Source of the DNA: JBPRGG01 sp051418075 | Lineage (GTDB): Bacteria > Bacteroidota > Bacteroidia > Cytophagales > Cyclobacteriaceae | Reading direction: 5' to 3' | DNA length: 39,276 nucleotides | NCBI GenBank assembly: GCA_051418075.1 | Contig: JBPRGG010000004.1 | Span: 1 to 39,276, forward strand | In this document: piece after piece, positions 24,765 through 32,874 of the stretch | Position numbering within the stretch: the first letter of the stretch is position 1 | How the letters are laid out: each line of letters begins with the position of its first letter | The notes under the pieces: model-generated | What the model saw: the letters and a program-made list of their open reading frames with translations, nothing else | Databases searched by the model: none | What the model was told of the DNA's origin: nothing | Program-made: the position numbers and the translations under genes

Positions 24765-26036
24765 TTAGAACCCACCTCTGTATTTGTATGTTTTGGCTAC
24801 CTTGTTGATGGCTACGACATAAGCTGCAATCCTCATAGGGATATTATATTCCTGGGCTGTGCGGTATACATTGTCAAATGCTGTTTTCATGATTCGATCA
24901 CTGCGTCTGTTAACCCGATCTTTGGTCCATTTAAATCCCAATCGATTTTGGACCCATTCAAAATAGGAAACAGTTACCCCGCCTGCATTGGCCAGGATAT
25001 CCGGAGCCACCATGATACCTTTTTCATTAATAATGGAATCAGCTACTGCAGATGTAGGACCATTAGCGCCTTCAATAATTAATTTCGCTTTGATCTGGTG
25101 GGCATTTTTATCATTAATCACATCTTCTTTGGCAGCTGGAAGCAGGACATCTACATCCAGGGTGAGCAGATCTTTTGGATCTATTTTATCTCCCCCGGGG
25201 AAACCCTCCAGTGAACCATCATTATTGTCTCTGTAATCAATAGCTTTCTGAATATTAATCCCATTATCATTATAATAAGCTCCGGAAATATCGCTGATAG
25301 CTTTTATGATTACTCCTCTTTCTTCCAATAATAATGCAGCAAAAGAACCAACATTTCCAAAACCCTGCACGGCACAACTAGCCTGGTAAGGATTAATCTT
25401 CAGCTTTACCATGGCAGCCAGGGCTGAGATCATCACACCCCTGCCTGTAGCTTCAGCTCTTCCCAGTGAACCACCAAGTACCAGGGGTTTTCCTGTTACT
25501 ACTGCATTCACAGTCATACCGCGAGCTCTGGAATACTGGTCCATCAACCAGGCCATTTCCCGTGGCCCAGTGCCCATATCAGGGGCAGGAATATCCCGGT
25601 CCGGGCCGAAAATCTCAGTCATAGCAGTTGTATAGGCCCTGGTGAGCCTTTCTATCTCGCCTGCTGACATTTGACGGGGGTTACATTTAATTCCTCCCTT
25701 GGCTCCCCCATAGGGAATATCTACAACGGCACATTTCCAGGTCATCCAGGCAGCTAAAGCTTTTACTTCATCCAGATTTACTCCCATATCATACCTTACT
25801 CCTCCTTTGGAAGGTCCTAATATATTTGAATGAATTACCCGATATCCTTCGAATACCTGAATGGATCCATCATCCATAGTAATAGGCAGAGATACAATAA
25901 CTTGTTTGTCAGGAGATTTTAATACGTTATATATTTCATCATCCAGGCCAAGTATCTGGGCCGCTATCCTGAACCTTACCATCATCGATTCAAATGGATT
26001 ATCCTTATCAGTTATGGGAGCTGGTTCTATATACAT
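24765..26036 (-). CDS. Glu/Leu/Phe/Val dehydrogenase, probable glutamate dehydrogenase
   Basis: 423 residues, the length of the hexameric NAD(P) glutamate dehydrogenases of the GudB/RocG type. Interconverts glutamate and 2-oxoglutarate plus ammonia in the cytosol. Motifs: SKGGVRY, the catalytic-lysine loop IPYGGAKGGIKCNP (K113), PAPDMGTGPREMAWLMDQYS, the Rossmann loop VQGFGNVGSFAA, and GANGPTSAVAD. It sits between cdsA (89 nt upstream) and psd (12 nt downstream), which is unexpected among phospholipid genes. A TAnnTTTG element upstream suggests its own promoter. Glutamate is the most likely substrate, but leucine or valine dehydrogenase activity cannot be excluded from motifs alone. Confidence 0.92.
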   Translation of the reverse strand: MYIEPAPITDKDNPFESMMVRFRIAAQILGLDDEIYNVLKSPDKQVIVSLPITMDDGSIQVFEGYRVIHSNILGPSKGGVRYDMGVNLDEVKALAAWMTWKCAVVDIPYGGAKGGIKCNPRQMSAGEIERLTRAYTTAMTEIFGPDRDIPAPDMGTGPREMAWLMDQYSRARGMTVNAVVTGKPLVLGGSLGRAEATGRGVMISALAAMVKLKINPYQASCAVQGFGNVGSFAALLLEERGVIIKAISDISGAYYNDNGINIQKAIDYRDNNDGSLEGFPGGDKIDPKDLLTLDVDVLLPAAKEDVINDKNAHQIKAKLIIEGANGPTSAVADSIINEKGIMVAPDILANAGGVTVSYFEWVQNRLGFKWTKDRVNRRSDRIMKTAFDNVYRTAQEYNIPMRIAAYVVAINKVAKTYKYRGGF

Positions 26037-26070
26037 ATTATTTTTGTAATTTTTGAATGTTTAGAATTAT

Positions 26071-26078
26071 CAAAATTA
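26071..26078 (-). promoter_or_regulatory. Candidate -7 element for the glutamate dehydrogenase gene
   Basis: TAATTTTG on the minus strand, an exact TAnnTTTG, placed 35 nt before the ATG. No TTG at the expected spacing, so this is only half a promoter. Confidence 0.35.
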
Positions 26079-26125
26079 ACAAGTTATTAATAAATATTCC
26101 TAAAATAGAAAAAATTATATTTTGT

Positions 26126-26962
26126 TTAGCATTTAAAAATTTTAATAAAGGCAACAATGAATGGCATGGATAAAAATAATGCGTCAAATCTATCTAAAAA
26201 TCCACCATGGCCGGGTATGGAATGACTGGAATCCTTAATCTCTATACTACGTTTGAACAAAGATTCTACCAAATCACCGTATGTGCCGGTTACAATGATA
26301 ATTATGCCGATAGTTACCCATTCCCATAATAATAACTCCTTGAAGTAAAAATGGATTAAAAAAGCAATTAACAAAGCTAAAATACAGCCGCCTACAAATC
26401 CCTCCCAGGATTTTTTGGGTGATATCCGGTAAAATAATTTGGTCTTCCCAAACCTGGTGCCGGCAAAATAGGCTCCAGTGTCGGTAGCCCAGATCAACAA
26501 CAGTAATCCTATCAATATTTCAAAATTGTATGTATAGTTTCGAAAAACAATAAAATTGATCAGTGAAAACGGAACAGCTACATAAATTATCCCTAGAAAG
26601 GTAAAAGCAATATTAGTGAAGGGTTTTTTCTCTGTTTTTTTGTAAAGCTTGATAAAAAAGATCATGGAAGACACCGGAAAAATGAGGTAGTAATAATCAT
26701 ATGTCAATATTTGTTTTTCCACTAAAAACGTGATGGTAAATAGGCTTAGACCAGTTAAAGTTCCCCAGAATTTCAACGGGATCATACCATCAATCCAAAC
26801 CAGTTTGTAAAATTCACGCAGTGAAAACAGGCAAATAAAAAAAAAGACCAGAAAATAAGTCCATTCACTATATAAAATCGAACCAGTAATGATAATAGCA
26901 CCGGCCATTCCAGTAATCACCCTTTGGGTTAAATTGTTGTACCTATTTAAATTCAATGTCAT
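26126..26962 (-). CDS. cdsA: Phosphatidate cytidylyltransferase (CDP-diacylglycerol synthase)
   Basis: 278 residues with about seven to eight TM helices. Makes CDP-diacylglycerol from phosphatidate and CTP, the branch point of phospholipid synthesis. The family signature lies at the C-terminal side: RISPKKSWEGFVGG, then GDLVESLFKRSIEIKDSS and IPGHGGFLDRFDALF, with the metal-binding Asp residues. The ATG overlaps the end of the DUF2007 gene by 20 nt, so translation is probably coupled. With psd downstream, the cluster covers two steps toward phosphatidylethanolamine; the PS synthase is not in the window. Confidence 0.95.
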   Translation of the reverse strand: MTLNLNRYNNLTQRVITGMAGAIIITGSILYSEWTYFLVFFFICLFSLREFYKLVWIDGMIPLKFWGTLTGLSLFTITFLVEKQILTYDYYYLIFPVSSMIFFIKLYKKTEKKPFTNIAFTFLGIIYVAVPFSLINFIVFRNYTYNFEILIGLLLLIWATDTGAYFAGTRFGKTKLFYRISPKKSWEGFVGGCILALLIAFLIHFYFKELLLWEWVTIGIIIIVTGTYGDLVESLFKRSIEIKDSSHSIPGHGGFLDRFDALFLSMPFIVAFIKIFKC

Positions 26963-27149
26963 TATTTACGATATTAATTGCTTTAAGCAAATCATCCGGA
27001 CTCACATATACTTCAAAGTTTCCCAATAAATATGCAGAATCTTTTTTATTTACCACAACAGCTGGTATATCTTTTTCTTCCAAAATGGCTTTGACGATTT
27101 CTGCCCGGTACTCTTTTCCTGAAACATACACCTTTTGCCAGTTCTTCAT
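26943..27149 (-). CDS. DUF2007 domain protein
   Basis: 68 residues, whole protein one DUF2007 domain: KNWQKVYVSGKEYRAEIVKAILEEKDIPAVVVNKKDS, then GNFEVYVSPDDLLKAINIV. The fold is a small alpha/beta domain resembling ACT or PII-like signal domains. Molecular function is unknown. It overlaps the upstream CPBP gene by 4 nt (ATGA) and the downstream cdsA by 20 nt, so the three are translated as one operon. It may regulate a membrane enzyme of the operon, but that is a guess. Confidence 0.85.
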   Translation of the reverse strand: MKNWQKVYVSGKEYRAEIVKAILEEKDIPAVVVNKKDSAYLLGNFEVYVSPDDLLKAINIVNNDIEFK

Positions 27150-28099
27150 TGCATTTCCTGCGATTCCTGTTTCCTAAAATGTGATCGAAAATAATAGATT
27201 AAAAAAGCAGTTAATACAAAAAAGATAATCACTGGAACAAAAGTTATATCTGTTTCTTCTTCTATATTATACTCGGTAAGGTCAATATTGTATAAAAAAA
27301 TCATAAATATGGTAAAACCATTGTTCACAAAGTGGGCAATTATGGGTACTAACAATGTTCCTGACCAGAAATACATATACCCAAATAAGGCTCCCAAAAG
27401 CATTCTTGGCACAAAGCCGTAAAACTGAAAGTGTATTACACTGAAAATAATAGCAGAGACCCAAATAGCAACATGATGGTTTTTGAAAATAGCCAGCAGT
27501 TTATTCTGGCCTAGTCCTCTGAATAAAACCTCCTCTCCAATGGCAGGAATCACTGCTATAACTATTAAGGCCAGGATAAAAGTGCCAAAATCATTAAAAT
27601 CGGTTAAAAAAGTAGTCAGGTTACGGGCTTGTTCTTCTTTTTCCGTTGCCCATTGTTCAAATTCCCTGAGTGATTCGGGAAAATTTATTTCTTGATTCCA
27701 TTCAATAATAATGGAATTTACTCCCATAAAAGCAATTACAATAAAAATGCTGAGTAAAATTATTTGTAAATTTGCACGTTCATGATGGTATGTAATGGCA
27801 CTGAATGGTAAGCGATCCACCAGTATAACGTATAAAATCGGAGCAATTATAAATCCAAAAAGAGAAGAAAAACCTTGTATTAAAAATACTGGTATTCTGG
27901 ATTCAGGCTCCATAGAAGTGCCTGATGCGATATTTAAAAGCTCATTGATATCAAAGTCATAAAATAAATTGGTAATAAATATACCTAATAAAGGACCAAT
28001 TAGAAGACCGGCTATAACGAAAAAAGTTATAGATAAAATTGAAATATAGGGATTGATACCCTGTGTAAGAGGGAATTTATCTGAATAATAATTTTTCAT
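27146..28099 (-). CDS. CPBP family intramembrane glutamic endopeptidase
   Basis: 317 residues with about eight TM helices. The CPBP (Abi/CaaX-like) motifs are all present: EEVLFRG (189-195), FSVIHFQF (the FxxxH motif) and HFVNNG (the HxxxN motif). Members cleave within membranes, and some process prenylated or signalling proteins; the substrate here is unknown. First gene of the operon with DUF2007 and cdsA. Divergent from the dihydrouridine synthase gene with only 35 bp between start codons. Confidence 0.9.
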   Translation of the reverse strand: MKNYYSDKFPLTQGINPYISILSITFFVIAGLLIGPLLGIFITNLFYDFDINELLNIASGTSMEPESRIPVFLIQGFSSLFGFIIAPILYVILVDRLPFSAITYHHERANLQIILLSIFIVIAFMGVNSIIIEWNQEINFPESLREFEQWATEKEEQARNLTTFLTDFNDFGTFILALIVIAVIPAIGEEVLFRGLGQNKLLAIFKNHHVAIWVSAIIFSVIHFQFYGFVPRMLLGALFGYMYFWSGTLLVPIIAHFVNNGFTIFMIFLYNIDLTEYNIEEETDITFVPVIIFFVLTAFLIYYFRSHFRKQESQEMQ

Positions 28100-28134
28100 A
28101 ATTGACGTAAATTTACATTAAAAAAATTAATAAT

Positions 28135-29124
28135 TTGATTAAAATAGGCAATCTGGAACTTAGTGAATTTCCGCTTTTACTGGCGCCTATGGAAGATGTC
28201 AGTGATCCTCCCTTTCGCTCTTTGTGTAAAAAGCATGGGGCAGACCTTATGTTTACAGAATTTATATCTTCCGAAGGCTTGATCAGGGATGCTGCCAAAA
28301 GCATTAAAAAGCTGGATATCTATGAGTCGGAAAGGCCAATAGGCATACAAATTTTTGGTGACAAAATAGAATCTATGCGCAGAGCTGCTGAAATCGCAGA
28401 ACAGTCTGAGCCGGATATTCTGGACATTAATTATGGTTGCCCTGTAAAGAAGGTGGCTTGTAAAGGTGCTGGAGCTGGAATCCTTTTGGATTTACCCAAA
28501 ATGCAAGCCATGACCAAAGAGATTGTTGAACATGTGTCCTTACCAGTTACAGTTAAAACACGTCTTGGGTGGGATGAAAATTCTATCAAGATCATTGAGG
28601 TGGTAAAGCGACTTCAGGATGTAGGCATTAAAGCTATCACCATCCATGGCCGTACCCGAAAACAAATGTATAAAGGTGTGGCTAATTGGGACTATATTGC
28701 TGAAGTAAAAGCGCACCCTGATATTTTTATACCGGTTTTTGGTAATGGGGATATTGATTCACCGGAAAAGGCGCTGGCTTATAAAAATAAGTATGGAATA
28801 GATGGAATCATGATTGGGCGTGCGTCCATAGGCTATCCCTGGATATTCGATGAAATTAAACATTTCATCAAATCAGGTAAACATTTACCCCCTCCCAATA
28901 TCACCAATAGGGTAGAAGCAGCCAGAAATCATCTCGATCTTTCCGTACAATGGAAAGGAGAAAGAAAGGGTATTTTTGAAATGAGAAGGCATTATACTAA
29001 TTATTTTAAAGGAATACCTGACTTCAAACCTTTTAGAAAGAGGCTGGTAGAGACAGAAACATTTCAGGAATTGCATGAAATATTAAATGAAATAGTAATT
29101 AGTTTTGAAGAAGTATATCACTAA
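28135..29124 (+). CDS. dusB: tRNA-dihydrouridine synthase (DusB-like)
   Basis: 329 residues. FMN enzyme that reduces uridine to dihydrouridine in tRNA D-loops. TIM-barrel motifs: LLLAPMEDVSDPPFR (14-28), MFTEFISSEGL, INYGCPVKKVACKGAGAGIL (99-118, with catalytic Cys102), VKTRLGWD, ITIHGRTRKQMYKG, FGNGDID and GIMIGRASIGYPWIF. The start is TTG at 28135: no ATG lies in frame between the upstream stop and the APMEDVSD motif. It overlaps the next gene by 20 nt. Confidence 0.93.
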   Translation: MIKIGNLELSEFPLLLAPMEDVSDPPFRSLCKKHGADLMFTEFISSEGLIRDAAKSIKKLDIYESERPIGIQIFGDKIESMRRAAEIAEQSEPDILDINYGCPVKKVACKGAGAGILLDLPKMQAMTKEIVEHVSLPVTVKTRLGWDENSIKIIEVVKRLQDVGIKAITIHGRTRKQMYKGVANWDYIAEVKAHPDIFIPVFGNGDIDSPEKALAYKNKYGIDGIMIGRASIGYPWIFDEIKHFIKSGKHLPPPNITNRVEAARNHLDLSVQWKGERKGIFEMRRHYTNYFKGIPDFKPFRKRLVETETFQELHEILNEIVISFEEVYH

Positions 29125-30016
29125 AGCCTTAAATCCGGCTATATCCCGCTATAATTTAGTTTCCTGGCTATTGCTATTCTTTTTGGCCCTGATCTGGGGA
29201 AGTTCTTTCATTCTGATCAAAAAAAGCTTGATTAGCTTTTCCGCCGGTGAAGTGGGGGCGTTACGAATTATTTCTGCTTCCATCTTCCTGCTACCATTTG
29301 CCCTGAACAGATTGAAAGGTCTTGATTATAAGAAATTAAAAATCTTGTTCTTGTCTGGTTTCATCGGCAGTCTGCTGCCCGCATTTTTATTTGCATTGGC
29401 CGAGACCAAATTGGAAAGTTCTATAACTGGTATTTTGAATGCATTGACTCCGATTTTTGTTTTGCTGCTAGGCATTATTTTTTTTAAACATCAGCTATTG
29501 AAAAAGGAGTTTTGGGGAATCCTGTTGGGGCTATCCGGTAGCTTATTGTTAATAATGATTGGCCACAGCGGTACTGTGGGAAGTTTCAATATATTTGCCA
29601 TTTTGGTGGTAGTTGCAACTTTAATGTATGGAACAAACCTTAATATTATCAAATCTTTTCTTCAGGACGTGAAACCCGTTACCATAGCCAGTGTATCTCT
29701 TTTGTTAATGGGCCCGTTAGCCGGATTATACTTATTCACCTATACTGAATTCCCGGTAAAATTATCCCAAATTGAGCATCATTATTTATCCTTAATTTCC
29801 GTTCTAACGTTAGGGGTGATTGGAACTGCATTTGCCTTAATATTATTCAATAAGCTGGTTCAAATGACATCTGCAGTATTTTCAAGTTCTGTAACGTATC
29901 TTATTCCCATAGTAGCTGTTGTTTGGGGATTTGTAGATGGTGAACAATTGTTTTTTTTACATTTTTTCGCGTTAGCCTTCATATTACTGGGAGTATACCT
30001 TTTAAATAAGGCCTAA
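29105..30016 (+). CDS. EamA/DMT family transporter
   Basis: 303 residues, ten TM helices arranged as two EamA repeats. Markers are LALIWGSSFILIKKSL and GALRIISA in the first half, and LTLGVIGTAFALILFNKLV and SVTYLIPIVAVVWG in the second. Drug/metabolite transporters of this family export or import small metabolites; the substrate cannot be told. The likely start is TTG at 29105, overlapping the dusB-like stop by 20 nt. There is no ATG before the first TM helix, which supports this start and translational coupling. Confidence 0.88.
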   Translation: MKKYITKALNPAISRYNLVSWLLLFFLALIWGSSFILIKKSLISFSAGEVGALRIISASIFLLPFALNRLKGLDYKKLKILFLSGFIGSLLPAFLFALAETKLESSITGILNALTPIFVLLLGIIFFKHQLLKKEFWGILLGLSGSLLLIMIGHSGTVGSFNIFAILVVVATLMYGTNLNIIKSFLQDVKPVTIASVSLLLMGPLAGLYLFTYTEFPVKLSQIEHHYLSLISVLTLGVIGTAFALILFNKLVQMTSAVFSSSVTYLIPIVAVVWGFVDGEQLFFLHFFALAFILLGVYLLNKA

Positions 30017-30145
30017 AGAACAGGTCATAAAATCTTAAAAAATTATAAAAAATAAGACTTAGCAATGAACTTTTTATTTATACCTTTTTGTTATACTGCA
30101 CTAGCAAAATGGTATTTCTATTTTTTTTAATTTACTTTAACAACT

Positions 30146-30625
30146 ATGACTTATTCAAACGTGATCTCTACCAGTATTCCTGAAGAAAATATTAAGGAAA
30201 TTTTAAAGTCTATTGAAGTTATTAATCAAAATATTAAAGGATTAGTAACATTGTCTAAAGAACAAAAGGATGCACTGCCACATATGGGAGAACCCACCTT
30301 GCCTTTTGTAATTAATGCCATCAGGGCAGTAGATGATCACCCGGAACTGATACCTCCCCTGGTAGATGTAGATGAAATTAAAAAGGATGCAGATTTGGCC
30401 TTGTCTATACACAAAATCTTGCAACCCCTTAAGGATATAGTAGCTAAATTAGAAGATAGTACCTTGTTGGCGGAGTCGGAAGCTTATATGCCTTCTATGG
30501 CTATTTATAATTCAGTGAAGAATGCCAACAGAACCAAAAAGCTTAACAGTCAATCAAATTTCAGTAATTACCCAAAAGTTAAAAGGTTTCATAATACTCA
30601 CCAATTGAGTACAATGGAAAAATAG
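30146..30625 (+). CDS. Small conserved-looking protein of unknown function
   Basis: 159 residues, cytosolic, no signal peptide or TM. Predicted mostly helical. Notable stretches are SKEQKDALPHMGEPTLPFV, DDHPELIPPLVDVDEIKKD, IHKILQPLKDIVAKLEDSTLLAESEAYMPSMAIYNSVKNA. The ALPxMG and HPELIPP pieces resemble an unnamed family I associate with Bacteroidota, which I cannot name with certainty. It has its own upstream gap of 129 bp and a terminator after it, so it is a single-gene unit. No function is proposed. Confidence 0.75.
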   Translation: MTYSNVISTSIPEENIKEILKSIEVINQNIKGLVTLSKEQKDALPHMGEPTLPFVINAIRAVDDHPELIPPLVDVDEIKKDADLALSIHKILQPLKDIVAKLEDSTLLAESEAYMPSMAIYNSVKNANRTKKLNSQSNFSNYPKVKRFHNTHQLSTMEK

Positions 30626-30656
30626 CGTAGTAAGTTTTAAAAATTAGTAGATAAGA

Positions 30657-30692
30657 TAAAAAAAATGCTGCCTGATTAAGTGGCATTTTTTT
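30657..30692 (+). terminator. Terminator after the 159-residue protein gene
   Basis: AAAAAATGC pairs with GCATTTTTT around an interrupted inner stem (TGCC/GGCA), ending in a run of T. Read on the plus strand. Confidence 0.6.
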
Positions 30693-30719
30693 TATGTATG
30701 ATAAATCAAACAAATAGTA

Positions 30720-30750
30720 TTGAAAGCAATTAATTTTATCTGTAATTTTG
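30720..30750 (+). promoter_or_regulatory. Bacteroidota-type promoter for the DUF4271-hemD unit
   Basis: TTG at 30720-30722, 20-nt spacer, TAATTTTG at 30743-30750. Consensus and spacing are the same as at ahcY. The 5' UTR would be about 60 nt before the ATG at 30817. Confidence 0.6.
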
Positions 30751-30816
30751 TAGATAGAATAATAAACTACTGAACCACAAGTTATTGATATATGGAAAAG
30801 TGTTGCAAGTAAATAT

Positions 30817-31962
30817 ATGAGGAGTCGATCTAACAATTGTTTTCAGCTTATTTTTTTATTGTCTTTTACCTTATTTTTCAATATATATGATATACATGCT
30901 GATCATGTAAGTAATGAAAAAGACTTGCGTGATTATTGGTTTATTTACCACTCTGATGACAACATTTACCTGCCTTACCTTGAAAAAGGTATTAAAGAAA
31001 TTCATAGTATTCATTTTATTTTAAATTCCAGTCAGTATAGTCATTATGAACTAAAATTAAGCCTTCCCCCTTCCACTACTGTATTGATAAACAAGAAAGT
31101 AGCGGGTTATTTTGATCAGCATACCCTGGTAAAAATAGATCTGGATAGCGTTTTTAATCGAAATGGAAATGATTCTCTGTTTGTAACCATATTTAATAAT
31201 TTACATGATCTTGATCAGATTACAACCACTGTAACACCTGAAATTACAGTAGATGCCCCAATGCAGCAGGCTGATATACTTGATATCCTAACCAGGGAAG
31301 GTCCATCCTTCAGAAATTTTTTCATAATTGGTATCATAATTTTGTTGATTTTATACACCATATTGATCAATGTCTTTTCCAGGAAGTTTAAGAATTTTTA
31401 CGATCTTACCCGTACATTTTCTTTGAATATTCGGGAGGAATATACTTTCAAAGGTAAATTATTTAGTACCGAAAATGTGGTTATATTATTTGTGCATAGT
31501 TTATTACTGGCATTTGTCAGCCTAATCATCGTGGGGTTTAGTCATCCGCAATATTTTTTAATTAACAATTTATTACAATCCTTGATTGACTGGTTTGGTG
31601 CAGGGTTTGTATTTCTGGGGTTTTTTATGTTTAAATATTTGTTGGTAGCAAGTATGGGAGGTCTGTTTAAGATTAATATTAGCAGCCGTCATTTTTTAGA
31701 ATATCTGAGAATGTCTAAAATATTTTTCGCCCTTATCTTTATTTTACTCATTGTATTGTATCTGGGTTGGGGTGTTAATATTTATGAAAATAACAATATA
31801 ATTAAAAACCTGATATTAATATTTCTTATATCAAGGGTTTTACTACTATATTTAAAATTTATAAGATCTTCTTCATTTAAAAATCTATACTTATTTTCAT
31901 ATATTTGTAGTACAGAAATATTACCATTGGTAATTGGTTTAAAAATATTTTTAAATAATTAA
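30817..31962 (+). CDS. DUF4271 domain membrane protein
   Basis: 381 residues. A signal-like N-terminal helix is followed by a soluble part (about 30-165), possibly periplasmic, and then about seven TM helices (from about 168 to the end). The membrane half, with YDLTRTFSLNIREEYTFKGKLFSTENVVIL and FMFKYLLVASMGGLF, matches DUF4271 of Bacteroidota. Function is unknown. It stands 22 nt upstream of a hemD-like gene, an arrangement I recall from other Bacteroidota, and upstream of the T9SS genes, so a link to the envelope or secretion machinery is possible. Confidence 0.82.
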   Translation: MRSRSNNCFQLIFLLSFTLFFNIYDIHADHVSNEKDLRDYWFIYHSDDNIYLPYLEKGIKEIHSIHFILNSSQYSHYELKLSLPPSTTVLINKKVAGYFDQHTLVKIDLDSVFNRNGNDSLFVTIFNNLHDLDQITTTVTPEITVDAPMQQADILDILTREGPSFRNFFIIGIIILLILYTILINVFSRKFKNFYDLTRTFSLNIREEYTFKGKLFSTENVVILFVHSLLLAFVSLIIVGFSHPQYFLINNLLQSLIDWFGAGFVFLGFFMFKYLLVASMGGLFKINISSRHFLEYLRMSKIFFALIFILLIVLYLGWGVNIYENNNIIKNLILIFLISRVLLLYLKFIRSSSFKNLYLFSYICSTEILPLVIGLKIFLNN

Positions 31963-31984
31963 TTTATATTGATCTGGAGCAGTT

Positions 31985-32761
31985 ATGATAAAAACAGAAA
32001 AGGAAAGGTTATTAAAGGTTAAGAGTATACTAGTTTCTCAGCCGGCCCCCAATGATGCCAATTCCCCCTATCTGGCCTTGAAAGAAAAATATGATTTAAA
32101 AATTGATTTCAGGCCATTCATAAAAATAGAACCGGTATCCTTGAAGGAATTTAGAAAACAGAAAATTGATATTCTCAATTATACCGCAGTAATATTTACC
32201 AGTCGAAATGCAGTGGATCACTTTTTCAGGTTGTGCCAGGAAAGCAAAGTGGAGGTGCCTGCAGATATGAAGTATTTCTGTATTTCTGAACAAACAGCTA
32301 ATTATTTACAAAAATATATAGTGATCAGAAAAAGAAAAATATTTACCGGCTCTCGTACTGCCACAGATCTGTTAGAAATACTAAAAAAGCATAAAGACGA
32401 AAAATATATTTTTCCTTGTTCCAATATACGGAAAAACGATATCCCCGATTTTCTTAATAAAAATGATTACAAGTATACTGAAGCTATTATTTATAAGACT
32501 GTGGCTAGTGATCTTTCTGATCTGGCCAATGTTAACTATGATATAATAGCCTTTTTTAGTCCTTCAGGAATAAGCTCGTTGTTTGCCAATTTCCCTGAAT
32601 TTAAGCAAAAAAATACCCGAATTGCTGCCTTTGGACCTACAACTTCCCAGGCTGTTAAAGATTCCGGTCTTATACTGGATATTGAAGCACCACTTCCTAA
32701 TGCTCCTTCCATGACTGGCGCTTTGGAGTTGTATATAAAACAAGCAAATGGGATTGAATAA
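31985..32761 (+). CDS. hemD: Uroporphyrinogen-III synthase family protein (HemD-like)
   Basis: 258 residues. HemD closes the linear tetrapyrrole to uroporphyrinogen III in haem synthesis. The two-lobed pattern is visible: KSILVSQPAPND at the start, TAVIFTSRNAVDHFF, FCISEQTANYL, YIFPCSNIRKNDIPDFL, YDIIAFFSPSGISSLFANF and RIAAFGPTTSQAVKDSGL. No other haem gene is nearby, and in Bacteroidota this HemD-like gene commonly travels with DUF4271, so its exact role could differ from canonical HemD. It is separated from the porP-like gene by 113 nt with a hairpin. Confidence 0.85.
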   Translation: MIKTEKERLLKVKSILVSQPAPNDANSPYLALKEKYDLKIDFRPFIKIEPVSLKEFRKQKIDILNYTAVIFTSRNAVDHFFRLCQESKVEVPADMKYFCISEQTANYLQKYIVIRKRKIFTGSRTATDLLEILKKHKDEKYIFPCSNIRKNDIPDFLNKNDYKYTEAIIYKTVASDLSDLANVNYDIIAFFSPSGISSLFANFPEFKQKNTRIAAFGPTTSQAVKDSGLILDIEAPLPNAPSMTGALELYIKQANGIE

Positions 32762-32790
32762 AGACTAAATTGTATATTTTATAATATTTC

Positions 32791-32816
32791 GTTACATGAA
32801 TTACTTTTTATGTAAC
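32791..32816. terminator. Hairpin between the hemD-like and porP-like genes
   Basis: GTTACAT (32791-32797) pairs with ATGTAAC (32810-32816), followed by TTTAT. AT-rich stem with a poor T tract, so a weak terminator or attenuator at best, or an operator for the porP-like gene. Confidence 0.3.
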
Positions 32817-32874
32817 TTTATAACAGGGTTTATCGAATAAAATATAGTATATTCGGGGTTGTAAATCTTGTGTT

